A stretch of DNA of 64,000 nt from Pachypanchax playfairii (GCA_006937955.1 SSNP01000014.1:811777-875776); one strand, 5' to 3'. Positions 11,581 through 24,646 are shown, counted from the stretch's first letter. Notes: generated by a model not told the origin, from the sequence alone. Made by a program: numbers and translations.

Positions 11581-12457
11581 AAACACAAACTGCTCAACTT
11601 TATAAATTTGTAACTGCTAATGAGTTTTTTAGTCTGATCTTAATTACAGATGTGAAAACAAATAGTTTTAGATTTGCATTGCAGTGATTTAGACAAAGAT
11701 TTTCCCAGAAATCTGACATACAGATAGATGTACTCATGTTTTTCAGCAAGGGAAACACAGATGAGATTTGTAAAGGAGGCTTTAAAACACACGTCATCTA
11801 CAACATCCAGATGACAACCCCTGGAAAAGGCTGCAGACGTCTGGATAAGAGATAAGGTAAAAAAAAAAAAAAAGAACCACCTTATACATATATTTTTTTA
11901 AGCTAAAAGAATCAGATCCAATTATTTTATTCTTAGAAACAAATTGCAACATTTGCATTTCATAACTCAGAAACCGCATACATATGATTTAAAATGTTTG
12001 ATAATCGGACCAACTTTCATTTTATTAATACACATTAGAACACAGCAACTAATCCTGGAGTGATCGAAACAAAAACTAGCAGCTTCTGAAGTGGTTGATT
12101 GTTTCCAGATACTCCTGATATAATAAAGATATTTAAAGGCACTTTTAAATGAGACAGATAAAATATAACATTTTCATTTTAAAAGAATACAAATTTTATG
12201 TACAAGAAGCCTCAGAAAACACTTTGCATCAACATTTTTAAACACGTTCCTGAAAGGAAAAACAATGTTTTTGTGCATTTTTGCCAATAAAAGTTATATA
12301 AATTGATTTATTTGAAAGATATATAAAATGCTGCTGTGTGTTATCCTAACGCTGGAAGCATCTTTTTAATCACGAGTCAGTTTCTTTAATGTAGTTGAGC
12401 ATCAGGCAGGCTGAAAACTGTGGAATGATCACAGATAGTTTGTTGTGGTCCTGTCAA
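11581..12457. other. LINE-to-prodh spacer including prodh 3' UTR
   Basis: The part next to 12458 is the 3' UTR of prodh. On the minus strand there are AATAAA signals at 12307-12312 and 12021-12026. The remainder has no recognised gene. Confidence 0.6.
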
Positions 12458-14608
12458 TCAGTAGACAGGCCTGTAGAAGATCTGACCCCCCAGAAACCTG
12501 CGCCTCAGCTCCTTCCACAGCAGGCTGCGCTCCCTCTGAGATCCTTTCATGAAGCCACGGTTCTCCTGAGCACGGCGAGACAGATAGGGGATCACCTCGT
12601 TCACCGGACCGTATGGGACGTACTTGTAAACTGGGAAACCTGCTTGACCTGTTTTCAAAACAAAGAGACCAAAAGAAAAATTTTCAGTCACTGCTCACCG
12701 ACGCCACCATGTGGATCTGAGGCTGGAGGCGCATTTAAGATGTTCATATCAACTCAGTCGCATTTATTTGTTTAAATCGCTCCATGTGTGGTTTGCTGCA
12801 ATGAAAACTGATCATGCAGTCAGTTCAGTGCAGCGTGTAGCCAATCAGAAAGTGAAGTGACGGGAGGCTTCTTCTTCTTCTGAGCTTTTGTGGCATTTGT
12901 CAAGTTTTACAAGTTTTTTCTGTAAGAATTACCGTCTATACTGAGAATGTGGCGAGTGAAATGACTCCATGTGTGGTCACATGGCATGATGAGACACATG
13001 ATGTCACACACGGTGGGAGCAGAACAGGAATTTGCCCGATTTTTTTTTTGCTGTGTGGTCTGAAGCTCTTGCGACACTGTAAAAATCCTGCTGTGTGAAC
13101 CAGGCTTTACAATGATGTACAAAAGTTTTAAATACTCTTAATTATCAAAGGAGTCACATTTCAACTCTTTTCTTTGGACTTTGATTTTCCAAATATAATA
13201 TTTCAAACCACATGCACCATCTCTCGGATTCCAGCTATAAGATTCCTAAATACCCATCTGTCTTATTTTTAAAAATAAACCGTAAAGTGATCAGGTTCAC
13301 AACAAAAAATCAGCTGTTTAGATACTTTACGTCCCACAAACTACTGATGCTGACAACAGCTGGACTGTGCAGTGCGACGAGCGCACTTCCTGTGCCGAGC
13401 CATCCAGACGTAATGTTTGTCAAGGAAGAACACGGCGAACTTGTTTGCGCTCGACACATCCACAGAGTAATTCTGAGGTCAGTCACCGATCTGTGGGGAC
13501 CGTGTGACAGCAGAGCTTCTACAACCACCTGAGCATGTGACGTAAAACTGAGCGATTTCATAACTGACTGTTTGCTTTTAGTGTCTGACATGAGAGCAAC
13601 TCACCTAGCGGGAAGCTGATCTGGTCACACATGCCGAGGAGCTGTCCAAAGTAAACTTTATTCTCAGTGGGTAAAAGGCCCATTTCATTCATCCTGAGGT
13701 GGAAGGAAAAACAAGACTCATGTGATGAGTATAGTATTTCACTACTGAAGCTGTATGTCCTCTGGAAAGCTGAACACCAATGTTCTTTGCTCCAGATTAC
13801 AGGAGTTTATCATTTATGCATGAAAACTGATTCTTTTGCACATGTTCAAACACACCACGTACTTGATTACACGCCACACACATTTAATCAATTTCCTGCT
13901 AACAAGACGTACTTTTCCAGAGTGAACTTCACCGTGTCCTCGTTGTGAGTTGCAACCATAACATTTGCTTTTCTGCTGTGTTCAATCTCCTCCAGCACGT
14001 ACTCCAAACATCTGGACAAACAACAGGGGAAATAATTTCAACTTTATCCAGTAAAAGCACAAAAAAATTGTTCTGGAAAGAAACTCAGGACATACTTGTG
14101 ATACATCCTGTTAGTGGCCTCATAGTTCGGGTTTATCGGATCTTCATAGCCGATCTCCTTGGCTCTGGCTCTCTCCTGGTACATATAAGCCCCTCGAACC
14201 AGTTTGGCACCAAAGTACCAGCCTTCCCGCCGAGACAGCTCAACATCCACTGTTACATTCTCATAGGCTTCCTAAAGAAAGACAAATAACAAACATGACC
14301 CAACTGGCTTATTGTCACTCATCAGGATAAATGAAGTCGAGTCTGTTGTCGCACCTTAAGGTAACACTGATACGTGTTGAAAATCACCGGCTTCTCCCTG
14401 TTAAACTTCCTCTGCATCTCCAGGGTCAGTCGACTGATAGCTGGCTGGAAGTACGTCTGTTCGGCGTCCACCATGAGCCTCACACCGTTCTCCAGAGCAT
14501 GCTGAGACACAAGGAGAGCAGTTCAGTGTTTGTCATCCCAAATCTTTGTTAGCATCTTCACTTTTTACACACAAATCAAACAATGTTCAACAAACATCTG
14601 ACAAATAC

Positions 14609-14651
<43 letters not shown>

Positions 14652-14937
14652 TTGTATTTCTGACCTCCTGAGGACCCGTTTCCTGACTTTTACTATCTTT
14701 CTGGGGTCCGAGGGTTCTTGTGGGGACCGAAGCCTGGTCCCCATGAGGGGGACTCCCCTTTTTAGGGTTAGGGGTTAGGTTTATAGGTATGGTGTGAATA
14801 GAGTTTTAGTTAGTCTTAGGGTTAGTTATAGATCAGTAATGGTTAAGGTTAGGAAAAGGGTTTGGGTTAGGTATAAATCTAGTTACTAAAATCAATGGAA
14901 GTCAATGGACGGTCCCCATAAGAATACCAAAACACAC

Positions 14938-15007
<70 letters not shown>

Positions 15008-15293
15008 TTGTATTTCTGACCTCCTGGGGGCCCGTTTCCTGACTTTTACTATCTTTCTGGGGTCCGAGGGTTCTTGTGGGGACCGAAGCCTGGTCCCCAT
15101 GAGGGGGACTCCCCTTTTTAGGGTTAGGGGTTAGGTTTATAGGTATGGTGTGAATAGAGTTTTAGTTAGTCTTAGGGTTAGTTATAGATCAGTAATGGTT
15201 AAGGTTAGGAAAAGGGTTTGGGTTAGGTATAAATCTAGTTACTAAAATCAATGGAAGTCAATGGACGGTCCCCATAAGAATACCAAAACACAC

Positions 15294-15331
<38 letters not shown>

Positions 15332-18300
15332 TGCGCTCTCACATTTGCCAGAATATCAACTCTCTGCAGCATCCTCTTCATCTGACTCTCCTCTTCAGCT
15401 GTAAACTTGTTCAATAAAGGTTCCAGCTGACCGGTCTGCAAAGGTTAAACACAGAAAGTTTTCACTCTTCATGAAATGTATAAATGTACAAACCACAGGA
15501 CAGACACGGCAGGAAGACTACTCCAACTTTTCTTCTTCTGTGCTTTAAAAAGTCAAGTTAGAAACTAAAGAAAATGTTGTTTTTAATACACTGGAGCAAA
15601 AAACAGACTCATGTTAGAACATATTATCACACACTTTAACTCTTACTTATCTAGATAGTTTTTCTTGCATCAGGTAGTTCCAGCTTGTTGACATATGTGG
15701 GTTGTTTTTTTTCTTTTATTGTTTTATTGCTGTTATTACAGCCTGTTTATTACACCATTAGTACAGTTACATACTTTTAGTGGGACTGTCAGGTAGGGAA
15801 ATTGAAAACCAAAGATTTTGATTATTTTAAAGCTTCTGTGTTTAACAGTGAATGTTGTTACATACAGCTGTGTGTCTGATCAGTTAACACATACACATAA
15901 ATATATAACTCACCTCAAGATTTGGCACCATGAGCAGATTGGACATTTTTGTTGTGTCATCCATCAAACTGTTCCAGTCCAACAGATCGATTGTTCTGGA
16001 AATATTGTAAAGAAAGTGAGAATTTAAAACCAGACTGTTCCAAAAACTTAAGAACTTTTAGAATTGGCTGTGTAAGTGCCTCAGTGTACCAACCCTGATA
16101 AACCCAGCTGCTCTCCGGTGAACCAGTTATCAATGTCATCTCTGGCTCCCACGCCCAGATGAGCCAAACTCTCCTGCAAAGACAAAATTAATTTAAAATA
16201 AAAACAATGTCTTTTTTTGGTTTCAAATCCCTTTTAAGGTAGATATGAACCCCAATTTATTGTGACAGAAGCACAAAAATCTGCTGTAAATGATCTGAAG
16301 GCAGCAGCTTTGCACGAGCCTGTGGGAACATGAATGAACCGAAAGGCCTGACACACCTTCAGCTGTTCCAGCTCCAGTCTTCTTTCCAACACGGTCACGT
16401 CAGATTTTCCTTGTTGTGCTGCGAGAAAGTTAAAGAACTGTCTCCATTTAACCAGGACCTCCGAAAACTCGAGCTGCACAAACAGAAAAACACAAACTGT
16501 GAAGCTCCAATGAGGCATATTAACTTTTAGTTCATTATAAAAGGTAAAGTCGTCCTTACAAGGAACTGTGGGCGTCCGAGAGCCGTCATCTTTATGGCAG
16601 AAAACCCCTCAGTAGAAGAGCCACCTGAAATTTTAACCAACATTGAGAGTGATGCACAAAATAATTAGGAATAAACAACATATCAGACAGCATTTAAAAC
16701 AGCAGAAATCTGTAAGGAGGTAAATACTTTTTCACAACAATGCTTTAATTTAACTTTTATATCAAACATTTACATTTTTTAAACATAATTTTCAGTGTTT
16801 CCATCACCATTAAAATACAAATAGTTTGCTTTTTAACAGAACTACCTACCCGAGGCTTTGATGCAGTTTATGAATGTCTCCATTTGATTGTCGCATTTTG
16901 CTTCATCTGCATAGAAATAAGTGCGAGCACTTATGACCCCCCCACGTCTGTCCCCAAACCGACGATGAGCCTTATACTTCTTCTCACGATGATCCGCACC
17001 TACAAAGAACAGAAGGAAGCGTCTACTTTTATTCTTAAAATAATTTGAATCATTAAAAATTAACTAACTCAGTAAATAAAGTAGAAATATTTGCATCCAG
17101 TTTTCTTATGCGAGATGTTGCTAATCCTTTATTAGCCTTTATCCTTCCTCTTATTTTACATGTGACTAACATGGTGGGACCACTGCAAGTAATACAACCA
17201 AAGAAATTAGCAATACCAAGAAAACATATTTTAAAATAGTTCATGCTCTGAACCCTGAGCGTCATGCTATGCCAGCAGCTGAAATGTAAATCGCAGGCCC
17301 TACAGGATCCAGCTGTAACCAGTGCAATCCAGCCAGTTCAACACTGAAAGGTGAGATTTCAACACATCGGTGTTGGCACTGCGTGGGACACACGGTCAGT
17401 TCATTAAGGTCATGCCAAGCCGTTGATCCTGACACAAACCACACAGATGCAGTTTACTGATACACACCTGGACCTTCTTTCTCTGCTTCAGAAACACAGG
17501 AACTGCAAAAGAAGATGAGATTCACATGAATCATTTAATCAAATGCGTCCATTAACTTTTTTTCATTTGCACATTGAGGATACACCCCATCTTATTTTAA
17601 TCACGCCCACTGAAACATTTTGCAGTTACGTGGTTGTGCTTCTGTTCGGGTCATGTTACAACACAAGAGATGCATCAAGGTCCAAACGAGAACACTTTAT
17701 TCCCTGTGATGTCATCCAAGTAAAGTAAACAGTCTGTTCTTGATTCAGAGAGGGTGCTGATAAACATAAGAAAAAAAACTGAAAATTCTGTTAATTTTTT
17801 TATGTGCATGCCAGTAAAATAATAACACATGACTAAGTTTGATCATTTCACACGAAAGTGTTGTGCAACACTTCCTCATGCGTGCAAGTCTGAAGGGTTT
17901 AAGCTTTCGACTGCACCCTGACAGCTGAATACACACTTCAGCCAATCAGAGGAGAGGGGCATGGTCCCGCTGACCAATAGATGATAAGAATTTGTTGGCT
18001 GCTTGGAAGTGAATATAACACTTTCAGATTTGATTACGATTTGTTTATGAGGAGGAAACACATCTCAGGTAGAATAACAGAAGCTTTATCCAAAGAGATA
18101 AATAAAAACAGACTGCTATCAAAGTACAGCTCTGTGGAATATTTTAGAAATCATGAATGTAAACAAAAGACCTAAATAAAACAGCATATGGATGACAAAT
18201 GTATGTAATTAGGCTATAGTTTAAATTCATGTTTAAAATACAAATTTTGTATGTGAAATGAGCTTTGTAGCAAATTAAACACACATGCAACATGGAAGGT

Positions 18301-19407
18301 TTAACTTGTTATTGTAATAAAACCCAAGGGCAAAAAAAACAGTAAGTCCCTGTAATATGCACTATGTAAACACATCAGCCGATGAACTTTAAATAAACTG
18401 ATGCTGGCTCACGCCTCTTCATGTGACTCTCACAATGACCCTCCTGTAAAGTGTAAATCATTACAAACAGATTGGTCAGTACTGTTTTAGGTTAATTTCT
18501 GTAGCTTCTGCAGCTCCTTTTGCAGCCTGGAGGATCCCTGCAGGGGGTCTCCCTTTAAACAAGCCTGAGATTTGACAGGTTTCTTGTTGCAGCGGTGACG
18601 TGGGACTTGTTACACCTGTACACTTTTATAAATGGGATGGGCTCGAAAAACAATCATGTCCCAGCTTGTGTTCGCGTATGAAACATGTTACATAACTCTT
18701 GAATACATGACTACACATACTTTTTAAAAGCCTTCTGTACACCAAACCATGCATTGTATACTTACGCCATTTCTTTCTTCTCAGCTTCCTCTTGTGTCAG
18801 GTCTTCTTCCACACTGTAATCCAACACTGCTCCCACACCAAAGGCCTCATTCTTCTTAATTAAAGGCTTAATGGAGTTGTGATCTTCACCTGCCACAAAC
18901 TGACCATAGAAGGTCATCTTCATCAGCTTCTCGAAGAGTCGCTGACCCAGCAGCTTCTTGGTCAGCTCCATTAACTGAAAACAGAAGAAGTTTACAAATC
19001 TCTCTTTGGTTTTACAAGACGCTACATTTGTGATTTTTCACTGTTAAGACAGAAAATGAACTTACTTCTTTGTTTTTTTCAACGAGGAAGTCAATGGTAC
19101 ACAGCTTGAAGACGAGGAGGCTTCGCAGCAGCTCAATATTACCTTTACTTTTGTAGGCTTCCTCGGTGTTGTCGAAGTCGATGTTAATTCTGTGCAAGTA
19201 GACGTTTTTGGCATTTTTTGTCTGTGTGATTAGTTCAACCGGCTCAGCTTCAACCACTGTGCATCCATCCAATTGTTGCTCTTTCTCTTCCTGGCTCCTC
19301 TTTGGGGATGCTACCGTTGACCGACATTTTGCAGGTGAAATGCGTATTTTATTGATGCTCCTGGCGTTTGCTCGTACAAAAGATGTCACAAACTTTGTGT
19401 AGGACAT
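12458..19407 (-). CDS. prodh: Proline dehydrogenase, mitochondrial
   Basis: Fourteen coding exons, in transcript order: 19066-19407, 18766-18974, 17468-17502, 16850-16999, 16560-16624, 16357-16473, 16094-16173, 15914-15995, 15343-15435, 14355-14501, 14096-14271, 13913-14011, 13605-13693, 12458-12648. The sum is 1875 nt, 624 residues (human about 600). The first roughly 35 residues are basic and lack acidic residues, as in a mitochondrial targeting peptide. PRODH oxidises proline to pyrroline-5-carboxylate with FAD on the inner membrane. Visible landmarks are ARTYFYADEAKCD, RLMVDAEQTYFQPAI, KLVRGAYMYQERARA and the proline-binding YLSRRAQEN (residues 583-591). The 35-nt third exon is small but keeps the frame. 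Nothing in the frame is broken. Which teleost paralogue this is cannot be decided here. Confidence 0.97.
14611..15331. repeat. 356-bp tandem duplication between three (TG)n tracts
   Basis: In a prodh intron (14502-15342) a block at about 14648-14940 is repeated at 15004-15296, an offset of 356 bp, with only a few differences (for example GAGGACCCG against GGGGGCCCG). (TG)n tracts lie at 14611-14648, 14939-15005 and 15294-15331. The block includes telomere-like TTTAGGGTTAGGGGTTAGG. Near identity shows a recent duplication, probably by unequal exchange between the TG tracts. Confidence 0.92.
17503..18765 (-). other. Long prodh intron 2
   Basis: This 1.26-kb intron separates exon 2 from the 35-nt exon 3. 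It is AT-rich, with clear GT and AG ends, and shows no coding or repeat signal that I recognise. Confidence 0.6.
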
Positions 19408-22343
19408 CGTTTACCTCGCTTTCTGAGTATGATAAGAGCCTAAAAATCGAGATAACTGCCACTTCACCGCTCTGTCGTTGACGATGCAATGTGCGCGCGC
19501 TGCGGAATGGCTGGATGTCATTAGACATCGGGGGGCGGGGACTCACATGTTCTTGCACGAGCGACTGATTGCATCTGCTCCAACAGTGAGGCTGAACATA
19601 AAAATTCAAGTTGAAAGTAAAACTTTCAAAATACAGAAGTGTGCAAAATTGTCAAATTTCTTTCTAATTTCCTTTAAAATACCCTTACATTTTTATAATC
19701 TATCAAAATGGCCTCAATCAACAGTTCATCAAGCTTTCTAACGGTCTTTCACAGTGCTTTTTGGATTTTGGCTGCTTTCTCAGTCTTCTGTTGTTGACTA
19801 TAACAGTATAATGTGCCGTTTGAGCTTCAAAGCCTAGAAAATCATATAAGGGATATAAAACTACTTTTGAAAAACATACAAAAATCATCTCTTTGAATGA
19901 ACCATACTTTATTGTTTGCCAAATATTAAAAAATGAGTCTCTGAACATTCTGAAGGGCTTTTTTTCCTTTTTGTCACCTTTTTCATCAATTTCCTGGTAG
20001 TATATTGTGCAATATGCACTTGAAGAAAGACAAAAATTGACAAGTAAAGGACCTGTTGTTCCAGGTTTAAAAAAGGTTTCTGAATATCATTTCTCAGAGA
20101 GTTAGGAAACAGTTCCAGTAAAGACCTGATTTAGGTCCTATAGGGTTCAATGTCCTTCAGCTGATCATCTTTATGTCTTGACATTAGCAGCTTTGAGGCT
20201 TTACAACATGGTACTTGTTGCTAGTTATGTGAGTCAAACTATGTTATTTTCCCACAGATTCTAATTAACAAATTGGAATAAATTATACATTTTTGGTTGG
20301 GTGCTAGTCACAAACGTGATAGATTTTTAAATTGCTGCTTTACTGAGTTGTCTGTTCTGTGTAGACACATCACTTGTTCAGCTTGAGTTTAAGAACTTTG
20401 TATTCCCCAATAATTCTTAGATCTGACAGATCCAGTATTAGATTGAAAATAGCTGAACAGAGAAATTATAAAAAAGCAGCCAAATTACAAAAAAATCTGT
20501 GAACAACTTTCATAATGATTAAATAAATAGTGGAGAATAATCAAGAATCATTTTTAAAAATCACAAGAAAGTCTGGGTACTTGGAAGCAAACTACACAAA
20601 ATTAGGGATAATTCCAAGTTGGACTGTATTTTGTATTTTGATCCTAGTTGCAGCATCTTTCGTTGATGATTTAACATCACAGGAAATGTTTGTACTTAGA
20701 CATGGAAAATGGCAAAAACAATACAGAATGTTTAATTCTGAGAAAGTGAAGAAATTCAAAATAGTTGTGTGTGGAAATACTGTGCTTTATCTTCCAGAAA
20801 GGGCATAAAACAATGTTTTTATTTTACATTGTGAGAAATAAGAATTTTAAGAGAATTGTGGCAAAAAGATTTTAATTGAAAAGTAGAACTATTTTAAGAG
20901 TTTTTTTAGAGATTAGTCTGATTCGTACTCCCAACTGAATGGTGGCGGTAATGCACCTGAAAGGTTTTTGTTAACTGTTTTAATTAAACAGAAGAAGAAG
21001 AACGTCCGATTTGACGTGCTAGCGGCCATTACTGCTAACACGGAAACGTTAGTGTTCAAACGAGTAACAATAAACTTTTGATAAAAGGCGCCATTATCTA
21101 CTTGGAAAGGTAATAGTGCACTTTTCTATAATAGCGTTTTCTACACTATTTATTGTGTATCAAACATTACAGCTACTCAATATCGATAAAAATCTAGATT
21201 CATTTCGCAGCGCAGCTAATCTTTAGCCAGATTAGCTGATCTGTTAGACTCAACAAAGAAACTGTTTTATCTATAAACATTACGCATGTGTTCAAGACAC
21301 ATTACTCAATTTCAAATTATGTTTTACACGTTAAGTTGCAAAGATGACGATTAAATACGTGCTTTTTATGAAAAAGAAAGATTTAGATGGTCGTTAGCTA
21401 ATGGCGGCTCACACGTTCGTCGTTTTAATGCAGCTGCTGTTAGTTTAAAAAGATTTATGAAGCAGTTAAATGCTTATATGTTATTTTGTTTCTGTAGGCC
21501 CTTACAGTAGGAAACCTGATTTAATTGGTTGATTTGAAGGTCTTGGAAATATTATCAGTCTAAAAACAGGTGGAACAGTGGCGTGTCTAGGAAATCTTTG
21601 TTGGGGGGTGGGGGGCAGGTGAGGTCACATGTAAATGGCCCACAGCCTTAAGAAAAATTTTAGTTTTAACAAAATTATTGACTGTTTCTCATAATTTATG
21701 AACCCAAATGAAATCAAAATCTGTCAAAGCCCATTGCCAATGGTACATTTTCATCAATTATTGTCTTTGATTAATGAAAAAGTATTGATTGAATACTATG
21801 TTGGTTGTGTTAAATATTCTTCCTAAAATACAGGCTGCAGTGTTATTATTAGGTTGTATTTGTTTTATGTTAATTGAATCCTGGCAAGTTGTGGTTTTTT
21901 TGCAGATGTTTCCAAATAAACACCAGACTTAGACTTAGGTCTAAAGTTTAAAAGGGGGTTGTTTAATTTTTAGCGTGTTTTACTTAAACATAGTGAAGAA
22001 AGAAATCAGGATGTTTAATAAATGTTTGTTACTCAATTTTTTACAGTATAATTTCTCTTTATTAATGTTGTTAAACATTTTATATCCTTTGTTTTAAAGC
22101 TTTCAGGCTTGGATCCGAGGTCCTGTGCCAATTTTCCAATTTGTCATTTACTCTTCTCATGGCCACATCCCAGGTTTAGAAATAAAATTTGTCTAAATTC
22201 AGGAATTGGCTGCGGAAGGACTAAGTTTTGGGACTAGGAATAGGACAAGGACGACTTCCACAGCTATCTGTGAAAGCAAGACGTGATCTTACATTCTGCA
22301 GTTGCCCCTGTTCTGTGTCTGCAGTGCCACTCACTCAAACAAC
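19408..22343. other. Intergenic prodh-srsf9 with srsf9 5' UTR
   Basis: Near 19408 lies the prodh promoter. The middle is AT-rich with no supported gene. A frame at 20530-20808 begins with GTG, matches nothing I know and is not called. At about 20938-21002 a phrase (GTGGCGGTAATGCACC, then GAAGAAGAAGAA) resembles the 3' end of a common fish repeat. An srsf9 5' UTR exon probably ends with GGAAAG|GTAATA at about 21109, with a 5' UTR intron running to an AG at about 22300 or 22324; this is inferred from splice motifs only. Confidence 0.5.
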
Positions 22344-24646
22344 ATGACTGATGGCCGTATATATGTGGGGAATCTTCCTATGGATGTCACGGAGAGAGAC
22401 ATAGAGGATCTCTTCTACAAATATGGAAAAATTCGTGAAATTGAATTGAAGAATAATAGAAGTTCCATCCCTTTTGCCTTCATCCGTTTTGAAGACCCGC
22501 GGTGAGTTTTGGGATGGTGTTTGACGAGTCGAATCACTCTTTCTGGACACCTTAAATATTATGATACAGTGGCATCTCCAGTGACCGCCAGCAGGGAATG
22601 GATGGAGACAACCTTTGTCCACTAGACGAACTTTGGTAAGGGGTTCTTTGCTCTCTTCTCTTAGGGATGCAGATGATGCTGTCTATGGAAGGAATGGATA
22701 TGGATATGGAAACAACAAACTGCGTGTGGAGTATCCCCGAACAACCGGTGGTAAATCTGGTCCAATGGGAGGCGCTGGAGGAGTTGGAGGAGGAGGACAA
22801 AGAGGAAGGTTTGGACCTCCCACTCGGAGATCTGAATTCCGGGTCATAGTGTCTGGTAGGTGGATGCCATGAGTCGTGGCCAGTTAATGTTAATCTCTCT
22901 TTCGGTACGACCTGGAAGTCAAGGGGACTGGTAGGAACATAGGAGTCATAGGCAGATATATTTCCCCTTCTCTTGTGGCGGACTCAAGGACAAGGGACTA
23001 GTAGATGGACATAAGTCATAGGCAGATGCAATCAGTGTCTCGCTTTCTCTCATGGCGGACTGGAGGACAAGGGACTAGTAGATGGACATCGTAAGTCATA
23101 GGCAGATACATTTTGGTCTCTCTGTCTCTCTCATGGCGGACTGGAGGACAAGGGACTAGTAGATGGACATCATAAGTCATAGGCAGATACATTTTGGTCT
23201 CTCTGTCTCTCTCATGGCGGACTGGAGGACAAGGGAACTAGTAGAAGACATCTTGAGTCATAGGCAGATATGTGTCTCTCATGGCGGATTGGAAGTCAAT
23301 GGGACTGAGTGGATGAGGTCAAGTCTGCTTCTAAAGTCATGAAAAACAAAAAGTAAACAGAAACCGGTCATGTTGGCTGAATAATCCCAATCTCCAGCTA
23401 TAGTGACTGGTAGGTGTGTTTTTGTCCTTGTTTATTTTTATTTCTTGTGTGCTACACTTGTCTAATGTTTACACAACTCTTGTGACTGAACTGCTTCTAT
23501 AATACTGCAGACAGGTTTCATATCTAAACTAGTCCTCCTAAATATTATTACATAATGGAGGTAAAACTTTTTAAAATGTATCTCTGGATTTGACATTAAT
23601 TAATCTGACTTTATTAATGAGTAGTTTCACCAATGTAAAGCAGTGGATGATTAAAGAGGCTCCATATAAACAGTTTAACAGTTTTGTACATATATATTTT
23701 TTATCTTACTACTGTTTGCACTGAAGCAGGAGAAGCTCTCCAATCTCGTTGTACGTTGTATAATGACAATAAAGGGCATTCTATTCTATTTTATTCTATT
23801 AACCATTAAGTAACATACAAGGTCCAGAGAGGATTACAGCAAACAAGGCTTAATTGTATTTTGCAGTCAAGTTTCAAGTTGTAATTACAAAAGGAAATGG
23901 ATTTTTTGGTAATTGGTCATTGATTTATCAAGTGAAACTATATTGAGATATTATTCTGAACACTATGCAGGTTTAACAGTGACGTTTTATCAAAAATGCA
24001 GCAAGAAAAGACAAACTAAAAGTCGTCTCACTTTGAGCTTCATTTTTAGTTTCTGTTTAGATTTAATTAAAGTAAAAACTTACCGTATGGGTTTATATTT
24101 TGGTCAGATCTTGATTTTGTGTCAATTTTTTTTTTAGTTTCATCTGAATATTTAAGCATTTTTCCTTCCCTGCTCTAGGGTTACCCCTGAGTGGGAGCTG
24201 GCAGGATCTGAAGGATCATATGCGGGAAGCAGGAGATGTTTGTTTTGCAGATGTGCAGCGAGACGGAGAGGGTGTGGTGGAATTTCTCCGTAGGGAGGAC
24301 ATGGAGTACGCGCTGCGCAGACTGGATCGAACAGAGTTCCGTTCGCATCAGGTAAGATTCATCCTGCTTTTTTACCTGAAGACCTTTGAAACATAAGTGA
24401 TGATCATTTGTCTTTTTGTAGGGTGAGACGTCCTACATTCGTGTGTTTGAGGACAGAGGAGGTTCCAGCTGGGGTCCGTCACGCTCTCGTTCCAGATCCA
24501 GAGGTCGCTATTCTCCGCCCTATTTTAACAGAGGATCCCCCCCACCTCGTTACCAGTCCCCCCCACGTGCTATGTTAAGGCATAGCCCACCTCCCAGGAG
24601 GCACCCTCTACCCCAACATAGCCCACCTCCACGTCATTACCGATAA
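22344..24646 (+). CDS. srsf9: Serine/arginine-rich splicing factor 9
   Basis: Four coding exons: 22344-22501, 22665-22855, 24179-24351 and 24422-24646, giving 747 nt and 248 residues (human 221). RRM1 shows RNP2 IYVGNL (residues 6-11) and RNP1 IPFAFIRF. A glycine-rich linker (about 83-105) leads to the pseudo-RRM with the invariant SWQDLKD. The combination FYKYGKIREIELKN and EDMEYALRRLD points to SRSF9 rather than SRSF1. The C-terminus has a short SRSRSRSRGR run and then a proline-rich tail with SPP repeats, longer than in mammals. SRSF9 binds purine-rich exon enhancers and controls splice-site choice in the nucleus. Intron 2 carries a minisatellite and a second copy of the exon-2 donor, which may bear on autoregulation (inference). 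Poly(A) signals lie at 24753-24758 and 25163-25168. Confidence 0.93.
22880..23330 (+). repeat. Minisatellite of about 80-bp units in srsf9 intron 2
   Basis: About five copies of a 70-84-bp unit, anchored on AGTCATAGGCAGAT near 22942, 23012, 23092, 23176 and 23254. Most units contain a pyrimidine run (CTCTCTGTCTCTCTCATGG) followed by CTGGAGGACAAGGGACTAG. Neighbouring central units are nearly identical and the outer ones are diverged, as expected for an expanding array. Confidence 0.9.
23700..23801 (+). mobile_element. Retrotransposon 3' end with ATTCT tail
   Basis: Contains CTCCAATCTCGTTGTACGTT, then ATAATGACAATAAAGGGCAT, then a (TTCTA)n-type tail. This is a widespread fish non-LTR retrotransposon or SINE 3' end. 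Only the end is present. Confidence 0.6.

Noticed and set aside
14879..15441. Open frames rich in Cys-Val or His-Thr
   Set aside because: They are translations of the (TG)n tracts and run into intron or splice sites.
20530..20808. A 92-codon frame between prodh and srsf9
   Set aside because: It starts with GTG, has no known relative that I can name, no splice or promoter context, and lies in AT-rich DNA.
22344..24646. Assignment as SRSF1
   Set aside because: RRM1 (RIYVGNLPMDV, IREIELKNN) and the short RS run fit SRSF9; SRSF1 has a long RS domain and a different N-terminus.
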